From Avichristensenella sp031549105 (GTDB lineage Bacteria; Bacillota; Clostridia; Christensenellales; Aristaeellaceae), in the NCBI GenBank assembly GCA_031549105.1, contig JAVBQK010000121.1:1-41235 (forward strand): a stretch of DNA of 41,235 bases. Direction: 5' to 3'. Of this stretch, positions 7,801-16,680 are shown piece by piece; within the stretch, counting starts at the first letter, position 1; every line of letters starts with the position of its first letter. Under the pieces are notes generated by a model. It was not told the origin of the DNA, made no database searches, and worked only from the letters and a program-made list of their open reading frames with translations. The translations under genes were made by a program, and so were the position numbers.

Positions 7801-8648
7801 CATACCTCCGCGTGAAGAAGCACGTTTCGTCGGTCATCCGCTACGTGCTGCTCCTGTTGCTTGCGCTGGTGATGATCTATCCGCTGCTCTGGCTCATCTC
7901 CGCGTCGTTTAAGTCGAACCAGGAAATCTTCAGCAACGCGGGGCTGATCCCGAAAAACTGGGTGCTTGATTCGTATGTGAAGGGCTGGCGTTCCGTCGGC
8001 AGAATCACGTTCACCACCTACTTCGTCAATACGTTCACGATGGTGCTGCCGACCGTGCTGTTCACCGTGCTGTCCAGCTACCTGACCGCCTACGGGTTTG
8101 CGCGGTACGATTTCCCGATGAAGAAGCTGTTCTTCACCCTGATGATCTCCTGCCTATTGCTGCCGCAGGAGGTGCTGATCGTGCCGAAATACCTGATGTA
8201 CAATAGCTTCGGCTGGCTGAACACGTACAAGCCGTTCATCATCCCGGCGATGTTTGCGACGTACTCGTTCTTCATCTTCCTGCTCTATCAGTTCATCCGC
8301 GGCATCCCCAAGGACCTGGACGAGTCAGCCAAGATCGATGGCGCATCGGACTTTTTGATTATGACCCGGATCGTCTTTCCACTGTGCAAGCCAGCGCTTT
8401 TCTCGGTGATCATCTTTCAGTTTGTCTGGCGGTGGAACGACTTCTTCAACCCGCTGCTGTACATCAACAGCGTGCAGAAATACCCGCTGTCGCTGGGTCT
8501 TCGCCTCTCCATCGAGGCGGGCGACATGATCGCTTGGAACCAGACGATCGCCATGAGCATCCTGGCGATGCTGCCGCCGACGCTTGTGTACATCGTCGCG
8601 CAGCGCTATTTCATCGAAGGGGTAACCACATCCGGGATCAAGGAATGA
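7797..8648 (+). CDS. Sugar ABC transporter permease (MalG/LplC-type)
   Basis: This second channel subunit has 283 residues and begins MTYLRVKKHVSS, with helix 1 at about residues 16-38. The EAA-type loop DESAKIDGASDFLIMTRIVFPL sits near residue 170. It ends in YFIEGVTTSGIKE, a C-terminus common in this family. The ATG at 7797 follows GGAGG (7786-7790) and overlaps the preceding stop. A longer in-frame reading from 7707 would lie inside the first permease gene and is not supported. With the preceding permease it makes a heterodimeric importer fed by the binding protein encoded at 8769. Confidence 0.92.
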   Translation: MTYLRVKKHVSSVIRYVLLLLLALVMIYPLLWLISASFKSNQEIFSNAGLIPKNWVLDSYVKGWRSVGRITFTTYFVNTFTMVLPTVLFTVLSSYLTAYGFARYDFPMKKLFFTLMISCLLLPQEVLIVPKYLMYNSFGWLNTYKPFIIPAMFATYSFFIFLLYQFIRGIPKDLDESAKIDGASDFLIMTRIVFPLCKPALFSVIIFQFVWRWNDFFNPLLYINSVQKYPLSLGLRLSIEAGDMIAWNQTIAMSILAMLPPTLVYIVAQRYFIEGVTTSGIKE

Positions 8649-8768
8649 TCAGGATTGGAACAACGTCTATCTCCATATGGAAGCAGAAAGGGGGAAAGCG
8701 ACGCGCCACAGAAGCCTGCGTTTTTTACGGCGTCTTTTAGACCATCATGCAGAAGGAGAGAAAATGAA

Positions 8769-10037
8769 ATGAAAAAGACCATTGGTTTGCTGCTCGTGCT
8801 GGTTATGTCGCTTTCCATGTTGGTCGCTCCGGCGCTGGCCGCGGATGCGACGCTTCGGTTTTCGTGGTGGGGCGGCGACGCGCGCCACGAGGCCACGCTG
8901 AAGAATATCGACCGCTACGCCGAACTGTTCCCGAATGTCACGGTGGAACCGGAGTACGGCGGATTTGACGGCTATCTTGACCGCTATTATATCCAGCTGG
9001 CTGGCAAACAGCAGCCGGACATTAGCCAGATCGACTTCAAATGGGTCTATGACCTGATGACCAATTACCAGGAGCGGTTCGTGAACCTCTACAACCTGGA
9101 GGGTCTGGACCTCTCGCAGTTCGACCCGGACTTCCTGGCTGCCGTCTGCGGCACGGAAGATTTCCTGATCGGCATCCCGCTGGGCACCAACTGCTACGGC
9201 ATGATCTACAACGTCGAATTCTTCGAGAAGTTTGGCCTGACCGACCCGGGCAAGTGGACCTGGGAAGACCTGATTGTGATGGGCGAAAAGGTGCAGGAGC
9301 AGGACCCGGAGAGCCACCTGCTATGCTCACGGCTGTCCAACTTCGCCTATATCGTCCGCTTCATGCTCAAGCAGCGCACAGGCGTGGACATGATCAGCGA
9401 AGATGGAAAGCTAACCTTCACTGAGGAAGACATGACCTACGTGTTCGACTACATCCTGCGCCTGGTCACCTCCGGCACGCTGCCGCCGTTTGAAGAGCTA
9501 ATGCCCTACGGCACCAGCTACCCCGAGCAGACGCCGGGCTGGGTCGAGGCCCGCTACGGCCTTGCGTTCTCCATGGGTTCCACAGCGGTGGCGACAATCA
9601 CCGGTTCGCCCTTCGAGATCAAGACGCTGTACACCCCGGTTCTCGCGGACGCGAAGAACTCTGGCTGGGCGACGACCGCCTCGCAGCTGTACGCCATCAG
9701 TGCCGACGGCGCCAACCGCGAGGAAGCCGTGAAGTTCGTCAACTACCTCCTCAACGACGACGAGGCCATCCTGGTGACCGGCGATACGCGCGGCATCCCC
9801 TCGAACCTGCACGGGGCAGAACTCCTCTCCGAACAGGGCCTGATCCGCTCGCAGGTGATGGAGATCAACGAGAAGAGCGCGGAGCTGGGCATGCAGGTCG
9901 AAAACGGCCAGACGCTGGACAGCAACCTGCACAACCTGATCCAGGAATTCGTGCAGGAAGTTGGCTACAAGAAGCTCACCCCCGAAGCCGCCGCCAAGGC
10001 GTTCATCGTGGAAGCTGAGAAGATCTTCGCGAAGTAA
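8769..10037 (+). CDS. Extracellular sugar-binding protein (family 1) of an ABC importer
   Basis: This 422-residue secreted binding protein has a signal peptide (residues 1-24, cleavage after ALA) and no lipobox. The mature start ADATLRFSWWGGDARHEATL is typical of oligosaccharide-binding proteins related to YtcQ/LplA and MalE. Further family traits are GIPLGTNCYGMIYN near residue 125 and a C-terminal helix set ending in AFIVEAEKIFAK. AAGGAG lies just upstream of the ATG at 8769. A 120-nt gap separates it from the permease gene, and a 248-nt gap with two repeat elements follows it, so its message may be more abundant than that of its neighbours. The ligand is unknown; the downstream enzymes suggest a plant-derived or acidic sugar. 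Confidence 0.9.
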   Translation: MKKTIGLLLVLVMSLSMLVAPALAADATLRFSWWGGDARHEATLKNIDRYAELFPNVTVEPEYGGFDGYLDRYYIQLAGKQQPDISQIDFKWVYDLMTNYQERFVNLYNLEGLDLSQFDPDFLAAVCGTEDFLIGIPLGTNCYGMIYNVEFFEKFGLTDPGKWTWEDLIVMGEKVQEQDPESHLLCSRLSNFAYIVRFMLKQRTGVDMISEDGKLTFTEEDMTYVFDYILRLVTSGTLPPFEELMPYGTSYPEQTPGWVEARYGLAFSMGSTAVATITGSPFEIKTLYTPVLADAKNSGWATTASQLYAISADGANREEAVKFVNYLLNDDEAILVTGDTRGIPSNLHGAELLSEQGLIRSQVMEINEKSAELGMQVENGQTLDSNLHNLIQEFVQEVGYKKLTPEAAAKAFIVEAEKIFAK

Positions 10038-10060
10038 CGGGGGAAAACGACGAGGTGGGG

Positions 10061-10140
10061 AACGCCAAGGGGCTCTGCCCCTTGGATCCCCGCGAAGGGC
10101 TTTGCCCTTTCGAAACCCAACATTTCGCCTCACGGCGGGA
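10061..10140 (+). repeat. Three-hairpin intergenic element, copy B
   Basis: It begins 24 nt after the binding-protein stop, in the same orientation. Stems are CCAAGGGGC/GCCCCTTGG (10065-10085), CGAAGGGC/GCCCTTTCG (10093-10112) and CGCC-TCAC-GGCG (10126-10137). It matches the copy at 19943 over its length with two substitutions. It faces copy E, making an inverted pair of about 185 bp. Confidence 0.85.
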
Positions 10141-10163
10141 TGCTTTTTGGTGAATATAGTTAG

Positions 10164-10246
10164 CCCGCCCGCTGGCGAAATGTTGGAGGTCCAGGAGGCT
10201 TGCCTCCTGGCTGGGGCTCTGGGGGACGGCGTCCCCCAGCGTTCCT
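10164..10246 (-). repeat. Three-hairpin intergenic element, copy E (inverted relative to copy B)
   Basis: In plus-strand order it has CGCC-CGCT-GGCG (10166-10177), the conserved GAAATGTTGG, CCAGGAGGC/GCCTCCTGG (10191-10210) and CTGGGGGAC/GTCCCCCAG (10219-10239). It is the only copy not directly following a stop codon in its own orientation. It is also the most diverged. Confidence 0.7.
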
Positions 10247-10285
10247 CCGCTTCCCTCGTCGCCTCGCCGGGCACAGGAGGGTCCT

Positions 10286-11977
10286 ATGCGGTCATTCGAC
10301 GTTTGCGGGCTGGAAATGCACTCCAGGTCCATGTGGTATCACGCGCATGTGTACCGTGCGCTGGACTTTATGGAGCGGAATGGTTTTAACGCGCTCATTT
10401 TTCATCAGAGCGATATCATCAACACGCTTGCGCTGCCGAGCAAGTACCTCACAAATGATATGATGTGGGAAAAGTTTCGCGGGATGCGCACGTTTGCCAT
10501 CGAAAACAATCGCAATTATCTTAATAATATCATTCGCCGTGCGCACCGCAAGGGCATTCGGTTTTATTTGAGTATCAAGGAAATATACTGCCCGGACGAG
10601 ATTCTGGAGCTGTTCCCCTGGCTGGTGCGGGAGAACAACATTGCCTGCCCCAGCGACCCGTTTTGGTGGACCTATATAGAGGCTTGTCTGGAAGATGTTA
10701 TGCAGGCGTTGCCGGGGCTGGATGGCATCATCCTCAGCATGGGCACGCATGAGGCCAAGACATCCATCACCAAGAAAACCCCGTGCCGCTGCGAGCGTTG
10801 CCGTTCGCTTGATCCGTTTGACTGGTACAGGAGCGGGTTTGAGGCGGTCAGTCGCGTGCTGCGCGCGCATGGGCGAGAGTTCATCGTGCGCGACTTCTCC
10901 AACTCGGCGGCCAACCAGAGCGTGCTGCTTCGCGCGGCGAAGGCGGCGGACAAGGATGTCGTCATCTCGCTGAAAAACACGCCGCACGATTACTTCCCGA
11001 CATTTCCGGACAACCCGAAGATTGGCACGACCGGGCAGACCGAATGGATCGAGTTCGACGCCTGGGGCCAGTTCTACGGCATGGGCATCTTCCCCGCCAG
11101 CATCGCGGAGGATTTCCAGGCGCGGATGAACCGCTGCTACGACAAGGGCGCGCGAGGCGTGTACTTCCGCACCGACTGGGAAGGGATGTACGAAAACAGC
11201 GCGCTATCTACCGCCAACATCCTGAACCTGTATGCGGGTGGGTTGCTGGCGGGGAACCTCGATGCGGACCTGGATGATGCGTACCGCGCCTGGGCCGCTG
11301 CGGGCTGGATTGGCACATTCCTGACCGACTCGGACGCGATTCAGCCGGTTCCACCTACCGCCCCGGACGCGTGGATACGCCTGCGTGATTTTATGAAGGC
11401 GTCATGGCGGGTGCTGGAAAAGACAGTGTATGTGCGCACTCACTGGTTCTGTGAAGATAACATGTTCCCTGACTCGCTGTCGATCGCGTTCCGCATGATG
11501 GTTAGCTACCACGGGCGTGACCAATGGGACCCGGGCGCGTCGCAGATGGTCGCGGTGACGCTGGAGAACATGGCGCTGATCTTCGCGGAGAAGGAAGAGG
11601 CCCAGCAGGCCTGCGCGGCGCTGGCTGGCATTTTGCAGGCAGAAACCCTTGGCTTCCCCCCGGAGGTGGTTGAGGACATCCGTGCGATGTTTGCGCTATA
11701 TCAACTCTACGCCGAGATCGGCCTGCACAGCTGCCAGGTGGTGTTTCACACCCAGCGGGCGCTGGACACCGGCGATGCGGCGGACAAGGCGCTTGCGCTT
11801 GCGGCAGTGGAGGAGCTGGACGCCTGTCGGGAGCGCGTGCAAGCACACCTGGACGCGAATGACGGACAGTATCCGCACATTATCTACTGGTTGTTGAACA
11901 CCGGGCGCATGCAGCGGCTGGCCGACGATGTGCGGACAAAGCTTATGCGGAGCACACCACAGGAGGTGGGCATATGA
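10286..11977 (+). CDS. Glycoside-hydrolase-like protein, predicted TIM barrel, family unassigned
   Basis: This 563-residue protein has no signal peptide, so it probably works in the cytoplasm on an imported sugar. The first 330 residues alternate helices and strands as in a TIM barrel: GFNALIFHQ, GIRFYLSIKEIY, LDGIILSMGTHEA, GARGVYFRTDWEG. A CxCxxC cluster (C167, C169, C172) recalls zinc-like knobs of some alpha-glucuronidase or GH20/DUF4838-like proteins. Candidate catalytic acids include E99 and those around THEAKT and DWEGMYEN, but none can be assigned. The C-terminal 200 residues look all-helical. The ATG at 10286 follows AGGAGG by 5 nt, and the end overlaps the dehydrogenase start by 4 bp. 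It heads a coupled five-gene set, pointing to breakdown of the transported sugar. Confidence 0.6.
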   Translation: MRSFDVCGLEMHSRSMWYHAHVYRALDFMERNGFNALIFHQSDIINTLALPSKYLTNDMMWEKFRGMRTFAIENNRNYLNNIIRRAHRKGIRFYLSIKEIYCPDEILELFPWLVRENNIACPSDPFWWTYIEACLEDVMQALPGLDGIILSMGTHEAKTSITKKTPCRCERCRSLDPFDWYRSGFEAVSRVLRAHGREFIVRDFSNSAANQSVLLRAAKAADKDVVISLKNTPHDYFPTFPDNPKIGTTGQTEWIEFDAWGQFYGMGIFPASIAEDFQARMNRCYDKGARGVYFRTDWEGMYENSALSTANILNLYAGGLLAGNLDADLDDAYRAWAAAGWIGTFLTDSDAIQPVPPTAPDAWIRLRDFMKASWRVLEKTVYVRTHWFCEDNMFPDSLSIAFRMMVSYHGRDQWDPGASQMVAVTLENMALIFAEKEEAQQACAALAGILQAETLGFPPEVVEDIRAMFALYQLYAEIGLHSCQVVFHTQRALDTGDAADKALALAAVEELDACRERVQAHLDANDGQYPHIIYWLLNTGRMQRLADDVRTKLMRSTPQEVGI

Positions 11978-12957
11978 AAATCGTCGTGTTGCTGCCGGTG
12001 GGCGAGGCCCGCAAGGCGCGCATGGCAGAGGCCTTTCCCGGTGAGGAGATGGTGTTCGCCGCCGAAAAGACGGTGACGCCCGAGCTCATCGCCGATGCGG
12101 ATGCCATCGTTGGCAATCCGCCCGTGAAGATGTTGGAGCACTGCACGCGCCTGAAGCTGCTGCAGCTGGGTACTGCGGGCGCCGATGCCTACATTGTGCC
12201 CGGCGCGGTGCCTGTGGGTGTGCATCTCGCCACCAGCACCGGGGCGTTTGGCACGCCACTGGCGGAACATCTGATGGGCATGCTGCTATTCCTGTGCAAG
12301 CGCCATGCGGGGTATTTGGATAACCAGCGCGCGCGGCGCTGGCAGGTGCTGGGCAACGCGAAAACCATCGAGGGTTCCCGGGTGCTGATCGTGGGGTTGG
12401 GCGATGTGGGGTGCGCATTTGCCAAGCGGATGAAGGCCATGGGTGCAACGACAGTAGGTGTGCGGCGCGCGGGCAACAGCCGCCCCGAATACGTGGATGC
12501 GCTGTGCCATACAGACCGGCTGGAGACAGAGCTGCCGCTAGCAGATATCGTTGCGCTGTGCCTGCCGGGGACAAAGGAAACGCGCCATCTGCTCGATGAA
12601 AAGCGGTTGCTGATGATGCGGCCGGACGCCGTGCTGCTCAACGTCGGGCGCGGCGACGCGATCGACACCGATGCGCTGGCGCGCTGCATGCAGGCGGGTC
12701 ACCTATGGGGCGCGGGGCTGGATGTGACGGAGACAGAACCGCTGCCGGAGAGCAGCCCACTGTGGGCCATCCCCGATGTGTTTATTACCCCGCATAGCGC
12801 GGGCAAGGACCATGCTGCCTATACGATCGAAAAGAAAGTGGAGATTGCTATTCGCAATATCCAGAATCTGGTTGCCGAAAGGCCTCTGGAGAACGAGGTG
12901 GACTTCGCGACCGGATACCGCAGAACCGATATGGGTGAGGGGAGGGATGGCGCATGA
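11974..12957 (+). CDS. D-isomer-specific 2-hydroxyacid dehydrogenase family protein
   Basis: This 327-residue NAD(P)-dependent oxidoreductase interconverts a 2-hydroxyacid and a 2-oxoacid. The nucleotide-binding loop is GLGDVG (141-146). Catalytic residues of the family are present: R226 in NVGRGD, a glutamate in DVTETEP (253/255) and H274 in TPHSAG. An RR pair after the second strand (164-165) could favour NADPH, but this is uncertain. The gene overlaps both neighbours by 4 bp (ATGA), so it is co-translated with the glycosidase-like and beta-propeller-like proteins. Its substrate is probably an acidic sugar intermediate or glyoxylate/hydroxypyruvate-like compound; the sequence does not decide this. 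It resembles phosphoglycerate and glyoxylate/hydroxypyruvate reductases in general design. Confidence 0.88.
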   Translation: MKIVVLLPVGEARKARMAEAFPGEEMVFAAEKTVTPELIADADAIVGNPPVKMLEHCTRLKLLQLGTAGADAYIVPGAVPVGVHLATSTGAFGTPLAEHLMGMLLFLCKRHAGYLDNQRARRWQVLGNAKTIEGSRVLIVGLGDVGCAFAKRMKAMGATTVGVRRAGNSRPEYVDALCHTDRLETELPLADIVALCLPGTKETRHLLDEKRLLMMRPDAVLLNVGRGDAIDTDALARCMQAGHLWGAGLDVTETEPLPESSPLWAIPDVFITPHSAGKDHAAYTIEKKVEIAIRNIQNLVAERPLENEVDFATGYRRTDMGEGRDGA

Positions 12958-14009
12958 TCGTTCGCCGGGATAAGGTTCTCGACATCCGCTTCCCCTATGT
13001 GGTGCGCAAGGTTTCCGTAGACGGGCGCGACCGTCTGCTCATCACCTCGGAGCTCCCGGCGCACTGCCCAGCGATTGCGCTTGATGACTTTGACGATGCA
13101 CAGACCGTCTGGCCGATGGAAGGCGGAGCGATCAGCCTGGACTGGATTGAGGGCGCAAACGGCTTTGTCACCATTCAGGCGTTCTATAAAGGGTTCCAGG
13201 GGCTGGGCGCGCGCATCGTGCAGGTGATGTATGCGGATGGCGCCTGGACGGAGACGACAATCGCCCGCCTGTCCAACGCCCATCGGCTGTGCGTGGTGGA
13301 GGCGGGCGGTGTGCACTATGTGCTCGTCACTACGCTGTGCGGCCCCAAGCATGGGCGAGAGGACTGGTCGTCCCCCGGCGCAGTGTACGCAGGGCGGATC
13401 GATCCGCGTAGTCCCGCGCCGCTGATACTGCACAAGCTGCTGGGCGATATCTGGAAGAATCACGGGGTGTGGGAAGGCTCTTTCAAGGGGCAACAGGCGG
13501 TATTTGTCAGCGGCGAGCAGGGGCTGTTCGCGTTTTATCCACCGGCCTCTGTAGGTGATGAATGGACGTTTGACCATCTGCTGAACCATGAGATCAGCGA
13601 AACGGTTGTGTTCGACCTGGATGGCGACGGAGAGGACGAGATCGTCACCATCGAAGGGTTTCATGGCAACAACGTGGTGGTGCGCAAGCGTGCCGCCGAG
13701 GGTGTCTGGCGTGAGGTGTATCGCTACCCGGTCGACTTCGGCCATGTGCTGCTACCGGTGGACCTGTGGGGACAGCCCGGGCTGCTGGTCGGCTACCGTG
13801 GCGGGAACGGCGCGCTGTTGCTGCTGCGCTGCGTGGGAGAGCGCGAGGGAAATTTGCTGATGGACATCACCGTGCTAGACGAGCACGAAGGGCCTACCAA
13901 CGCCGAGACAGTCGACGTGGGTGATGAAAAATGGATATTCGCCAGCTCTGGCAACCGGGACCGTGTGATGCGATACCGCCTGGCATGCAGGCCAGGAGGT
14001 GACGCATGA
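12954..14009 (+). CDS. Predicted beta-propeller protein with FG-GAP/VCBS-like repeat, function unknown
   Basis: This 351-residue protein has no signal peptide and is rich in short beta strands ending in aromatic or polar turns. A clear FG-GAP-type calcium-loop motif, FDLDGDGEDEIVTIEG, lies near residues 218-233, and related blades appear around IALDDFDDAQ and ETVDVGDEKW. Such repeats build seven-bladed propellers, usually outside the cell. A cytoplasmic version inside a sugar operon may be an enzyme (some sugar lyases and dehydratases use propellers), but no active site can be named. It overlaps the dehydrogenase gene upstream and the transketolase gene downstream, each by 4 bp, so it is made in step with them. 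I do not recognise an orthologue. Confidence 0.6.
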   Translation: MIVRRDKVLDIRFPYVVRKVSVDGRDRLLITSELPAHCPAIALDDFDDAQTVWPMEGGAISLDWIEGANGFVTIQAFYKGFQGLGARIVQVMYADGAWTETTIARLSNAHRLCVVEAGGVHYVLVTTLCGPKHGREDWSSPGAVYAGRIDPRSPAPLILHKLLGDIWKNHGVWEGSFKGQQAVFVSGEQGLFAFYPPASVGDEWTFDHLLNHEISETVVFDLDGDGEDEIVTIEGFHGNNVVVRKRAAEGVWREVYRYPVDFGHVLLPVDLWGQPGLLVGYRGGNGALLLLRCVGEREGNLLMDITVLDEHEGPTNAETVDVGDEKWIFASSGNRDRVMRYRLACRPGGDA

Positions 14010-14818
14010 TGACCGGCGACGCGCTGCAACAAAAGGCCGCGCAGCTCAGGCGCGATGTTGCGCGGATGATCGGGCCGATGAAGGCCGGGCATCTGGGCGG
14101 CGCGTGCTCGCTCGCAGACATCGTGACGGTGCTGTATTACGAGGAGATGCGCGTGCGCCCGGAGGAACCCGGCTGGCCTGAACGGGATCGGTTCATCCTC
14201 TCCAAGGGCCATGCGGCGCTGATCCAGTATGCGGCGCTGGCCGATCTGGGCTTCTTTCCCGCAGAAGAGCTGCCAACCCTCAAGCTGCTGGGCAGCCGCC
14301 TGCAGGGGCACCCGGACATGCGCAAGCTGCCCGGCATTGAGGCCAACACCGGATCGCTGGGGCAAGGGCTGTCCATCGCGGCGGGCATCGCTGCGGGCCT
14401 CAGGCTGGATGGACGGAAGGCCCGTGTCTACTGCTGCCTGGGCGACGGTGAACTTGCCGAAGGGCAGGTGTGGGAGGCGGCGATGGCGGCATCGGCGTTT
14501 AGGCTCGACCACCTGACGGCGATTGTTGATGTGAACGGCCTGCAGGCCACCGGTGCGGTGGCTGAACGGTTCGATACGCGCCCCTACACGGAAAAGTGGG
14601 AGGCGTTCGGCTGGCACGCGGTGGAAATCGACGGCCACTGTATCGATTCCATTCGCATAGGGCTTACCGCTGCAAGGAGTACCTGCGGAAAACCCACCGC
14701 GCTGATCGCCAAAACGATCAAGGGAAAGGGTTTTCCCTTCGCGGAGGGCAACGCGGCATTCCACAATGGCACAATGACCCAGGCGCAGTACGACCTGGCC
14801 ATGGCGGAAGGGGGTTGA
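14006..14818 (+). CDS. Transketolase, N-terminal (thiamine diphosphate-binding) subunit
   Basis: This 270-residue half-transketolase carries the cofactor-binding domain. Visible features are the GDGELAEGQVWEA motif with the metal and diphosphate site (GDGE at 147-150, N177 about 30 residues on) and histidines H29 (AGHLGG), H69 (KGHAA) and H102 (QGHPD), which match substrate or cofactor contacts. The partner subunit follows after 4 bp. Two ATG codons, 14006 and 14009, are both possible behind AGGAGG; 14006 gives the ATGA overlap. Split transketolases occur in central pentose metabolism and in dedicated catabolic routes such as apulose phosphate or sulfosugar breakdown. Its place in this operon favours a dedicated role on the imported sugar. 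Confidence 0.92.
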   Translation: MMTGDALQQKAAQLRRDVARMIGPMKAGHLGGACSLADIVTVLYYEEMRVRPEEPGWPERDRFILSKGHAALIQYAALADLGFFPAEELPTLKLLGSRLQGHPDMRKLPGIEANTGSLGQGLSIAAGIAAGLRLDGRKARVYCCLGDGELAEGQVWEAAMAASAFRLDHLTAIVDVNGLQATGAVAERFDTRPYTEKWEAFGWHAVEIDGHCIDSIRIGLTAARSTCGKPTALIAKTIKGKGFPFAEGNAAFHNGTMTQAQYDLAMAEGG

Positions 14819-14822
14819 CGGG

Positions 14823-15749
14823 ATGAAGGTTTCAAGCCTGCGCACCGCATACGGCGAGGTGCTCGTCGCCCTGGGCCAGGAAAACCCGCGCGTGGCGGTC
14901 TGTGAGGCCGACCTCGGCAATAGCACGATGTCTGCGATGTTCCAGCGCGCGTTCCCGGAGCGCTACTTCGAGATGGGCATTGCCGAGGCGAACATGACCT
15001 CTTTTGCGGCGGGCCTCAGCCTGACGGACCGGGTGGTATTCACCAACTCGTTCGCGGTGTTTGCAGCCGGACGCGCATATGACCAGATCCGCCAGAGCAT
15101 CGCCATCGGGCGGCTGAATGTGAAGATCGCCGGTTCCAGCGCGGGCCTATCAGACTTTGGGGACGGTGCGACGCATCAGTCGGTGGAAGACATCGCGATC
15201 ATGCGGGCGATTCCGGGCATGACGGTGCTGGTACCCGCCGACGCGCCGCAGCTGAAAAAGATGGTTGCGTGGATGGCAAAGAACGATGGCCCGGCATATC
15301 TGCGTGTGACGCGCGCGGAACTGCCGGAGATCACCGGCGAAGATGCATCGCCGATAATGCCCACGGTGCTGCGCAAAGGGAACGACATAGCGATGATCGC
15401 CTGTGGCGCGATGGTCATCGAATCCCTCCGTGCGGCGGACCTGCTGGCAGCCGAGGGCATCCAGGTCCGCGTGATCAACGCGCCCTGCATGAAGCCCTTT
15501 CCGGATGCGGCAATCCGCGACCTCTGCGAGGGCGTGCGCGCGATTATTACAGCGGAAGAACACAGTCTGCAAGGCGGGCTTGCGGCGGCTGTGGCCTGGG
15601 CGCTTCGCGGCGATGGCAGGCCGATGGAAGCAGTCGCGATTGACGACTGTTTCGGCCAGTCGGCGCAGAGCCAGGGGGAGCTGTTCGCCCACTATGGCCT
15701 AACCGCCGGGGATATCGCCGAGAAGGCGCGCCGGGCGCTCCTGCGGTAA
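14823..15749 (+). CDS. Transketolase, C-terminal (pyrimidine-binding) subunit
   Basis: This 308-residue partner of the preceding subunit includes the pyrimidine-binding domain with the catalytic glutamate E55 in MGIAEANM and the C-terminal transketolase domain. Substrate-loop residues appear in SSAGLSDFGDGATHQSVEDIA, a pattern shared with transketolase and DXP-synthase beta-type subunits. The start ATG at 14823 follows 4 nt after the N-terminal subunit's stop, with GGGGTTGACGG as a modest ribosome binding site. It is the last gene of the operon. Its stop lies 3 bp from the stop of the convergent LysR gene, with no terminator hairpin seen between them. Confidence 0.92.
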   Translation: MKVSSLRTAYGEVLVALGQENPRVAVCEADLGNSTMSAMFQRAFPERYFEMGIAEANMTSFAAGLSLTDRVVFTNSFAVFAAGRAYDQIRQSIAIGRLNVKIAGSSAGLSDFGDGATHQSVEDIAIMRAIPGMTVLVPADAPQLKKMVAWMAKNDGPAYLRVTRAELPEITGEDASPIMPTVLRKGNDIAMIACGAMVIESLRAADLLAAEGIQVRVINAPCMKPFPDAAIRDLCEGVRAIITAEEHSLQGGLAAAVAWALRGDGRPMEAVAIDDCFGQSAQSQGELFAHYGLTAGDIAEKARRALLR

Positions 15750-15752
15750 CGC

Positions 15753-16649
15753 CTACAGCTTGCTCCGGACAATCGCCATGAAATCCTCCATGAACTTCGC
15801 AAAGTACAGCCCCTTGCGGTAGCATAGGTAGAAGTGCCGCTCATACCCGCCGGTATCAATGGGAAAGCACTTGGTCAGCGAGCGCAGCGTCGCGGAGTTG
15901 ACGATGTACACATACGGGCAGATCATCACCGCGCCTGTGCGGGCTGCGATGTGCTTTGCGGCCTCCAGGCTGTTGGTCTCCAGCAGGATTTTCGGCTCCA
16001 TATGGCGCGCGGCGAACAGCCGGTCCTGAATGGAGCGCACGCTGTGTCCCTGCCGAAGGCTCACAAAGCGCTCGCCGGCCGCCTCGGTAATGTCGATCTC
16101 TTCCATATCCTGGTAGCGGGCGGCAAGCGCAGTGGTGTTTGCCGCCATCAGCACCAATAGCTCGTTTTCAATCAGCTCATATTCCAGGTTGTTGGCCTTG
16201 GGATGCGTCGTCACCAGCGCAAGATCGCACGCGCCCTCCGCCACCAACCGCTCCAGCGTATCCGACCCATGCTCTTCCAGTTCAATCTTCACATGCGGAT
16301 ACTTCTGCAAAAACTCCGGCAGCACCAGCGGCAGCAGGTTCATGCCGCGCTGCATGGAAATGCCCAGGCGCATGCGGCCGTGCACCTCTGCTTTGGTTTC
16401 CTCAATTTCGTTGGTGAGGTTCGTATTGACCATCATCACCAGCCGCACCGCTTCCACATACTTTTCGCCCGCGTAGGTTAGCGTCAGCGTTTCCCCGGCG
16501 CGGTCAAAGATGGGCGCGCCCAGGTTTTGCTCAATCTGTTTGATTGTCTGGCTGAGCGACGGCTGGGAGATATACAGTTTTTTGGCTGCTGCGGTAATGC
16601 TGCCCTCTCGCAGCACCGTCAGGACGTAACTCGCATGCTTGAGGTTCAT
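15753..16649 (-). CDS. LysR-family transcriptional regulator of the tricarboxylate operon
   Basis: This 298-residue regulator, a normal length for the family, has an N-terminal winged helix-turn-helix (AAAKKLYISQPSLSQTIKQIEQ, residues about 18-39). The periplasmic-binding-like effector domain covers about 90-295. It is divergent from the tctC-tctB-tctA-citDEF operon, the usual arrangement for a LysR activator of a catabolic operon. Its effector is probably the transported tricarboxylate, or citrate. The ATG at 16649 is chosen because AGGAG lies 11 nt upstream; an in-frame ATG at 16670 has no ribosome binding site. A T-N11-A dyad at 16681-16695 in the shared intergenic region is a likely binding site. 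Confidence 0.88.
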   Translation of the reverse strand: MNLKHASYVLTVLREGSITAAAKKLYISQPSLSQTIKQIEQNLGAPIFDRAGETLTLTYAGEKYVEAVRLVMMVNTNLTNEIEETKAEVHGRMRLGISMQRGMNLLPLVLPEFLQKYPHVKIELEEHGSDTLERLVAEGACDLALVTTHPKANNLEYELIENELLVLMAANTTALAARYQDMEEIDITEAAGERFVSLRQGHSVRSIQDRLFAARHMEPKILLETNSLEAAKHIAARTGAVMICPYVYIVNSATLRSLTKCFPIDTGGYERHFYLCYRKGLYFAKFMEDFMAIVRSKL

Positions 16650-16680
16650 CGCCCGCTCATCTCCTAGCATAAGTTGGGAA

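Noticed and set aside
8690..8745. GACGC/GCGTC pairing and T runs between a permease and the sugar-binding protein gene
   Set aside because: The stem is only 5 bp with a long loop, too weak to call a terminator.
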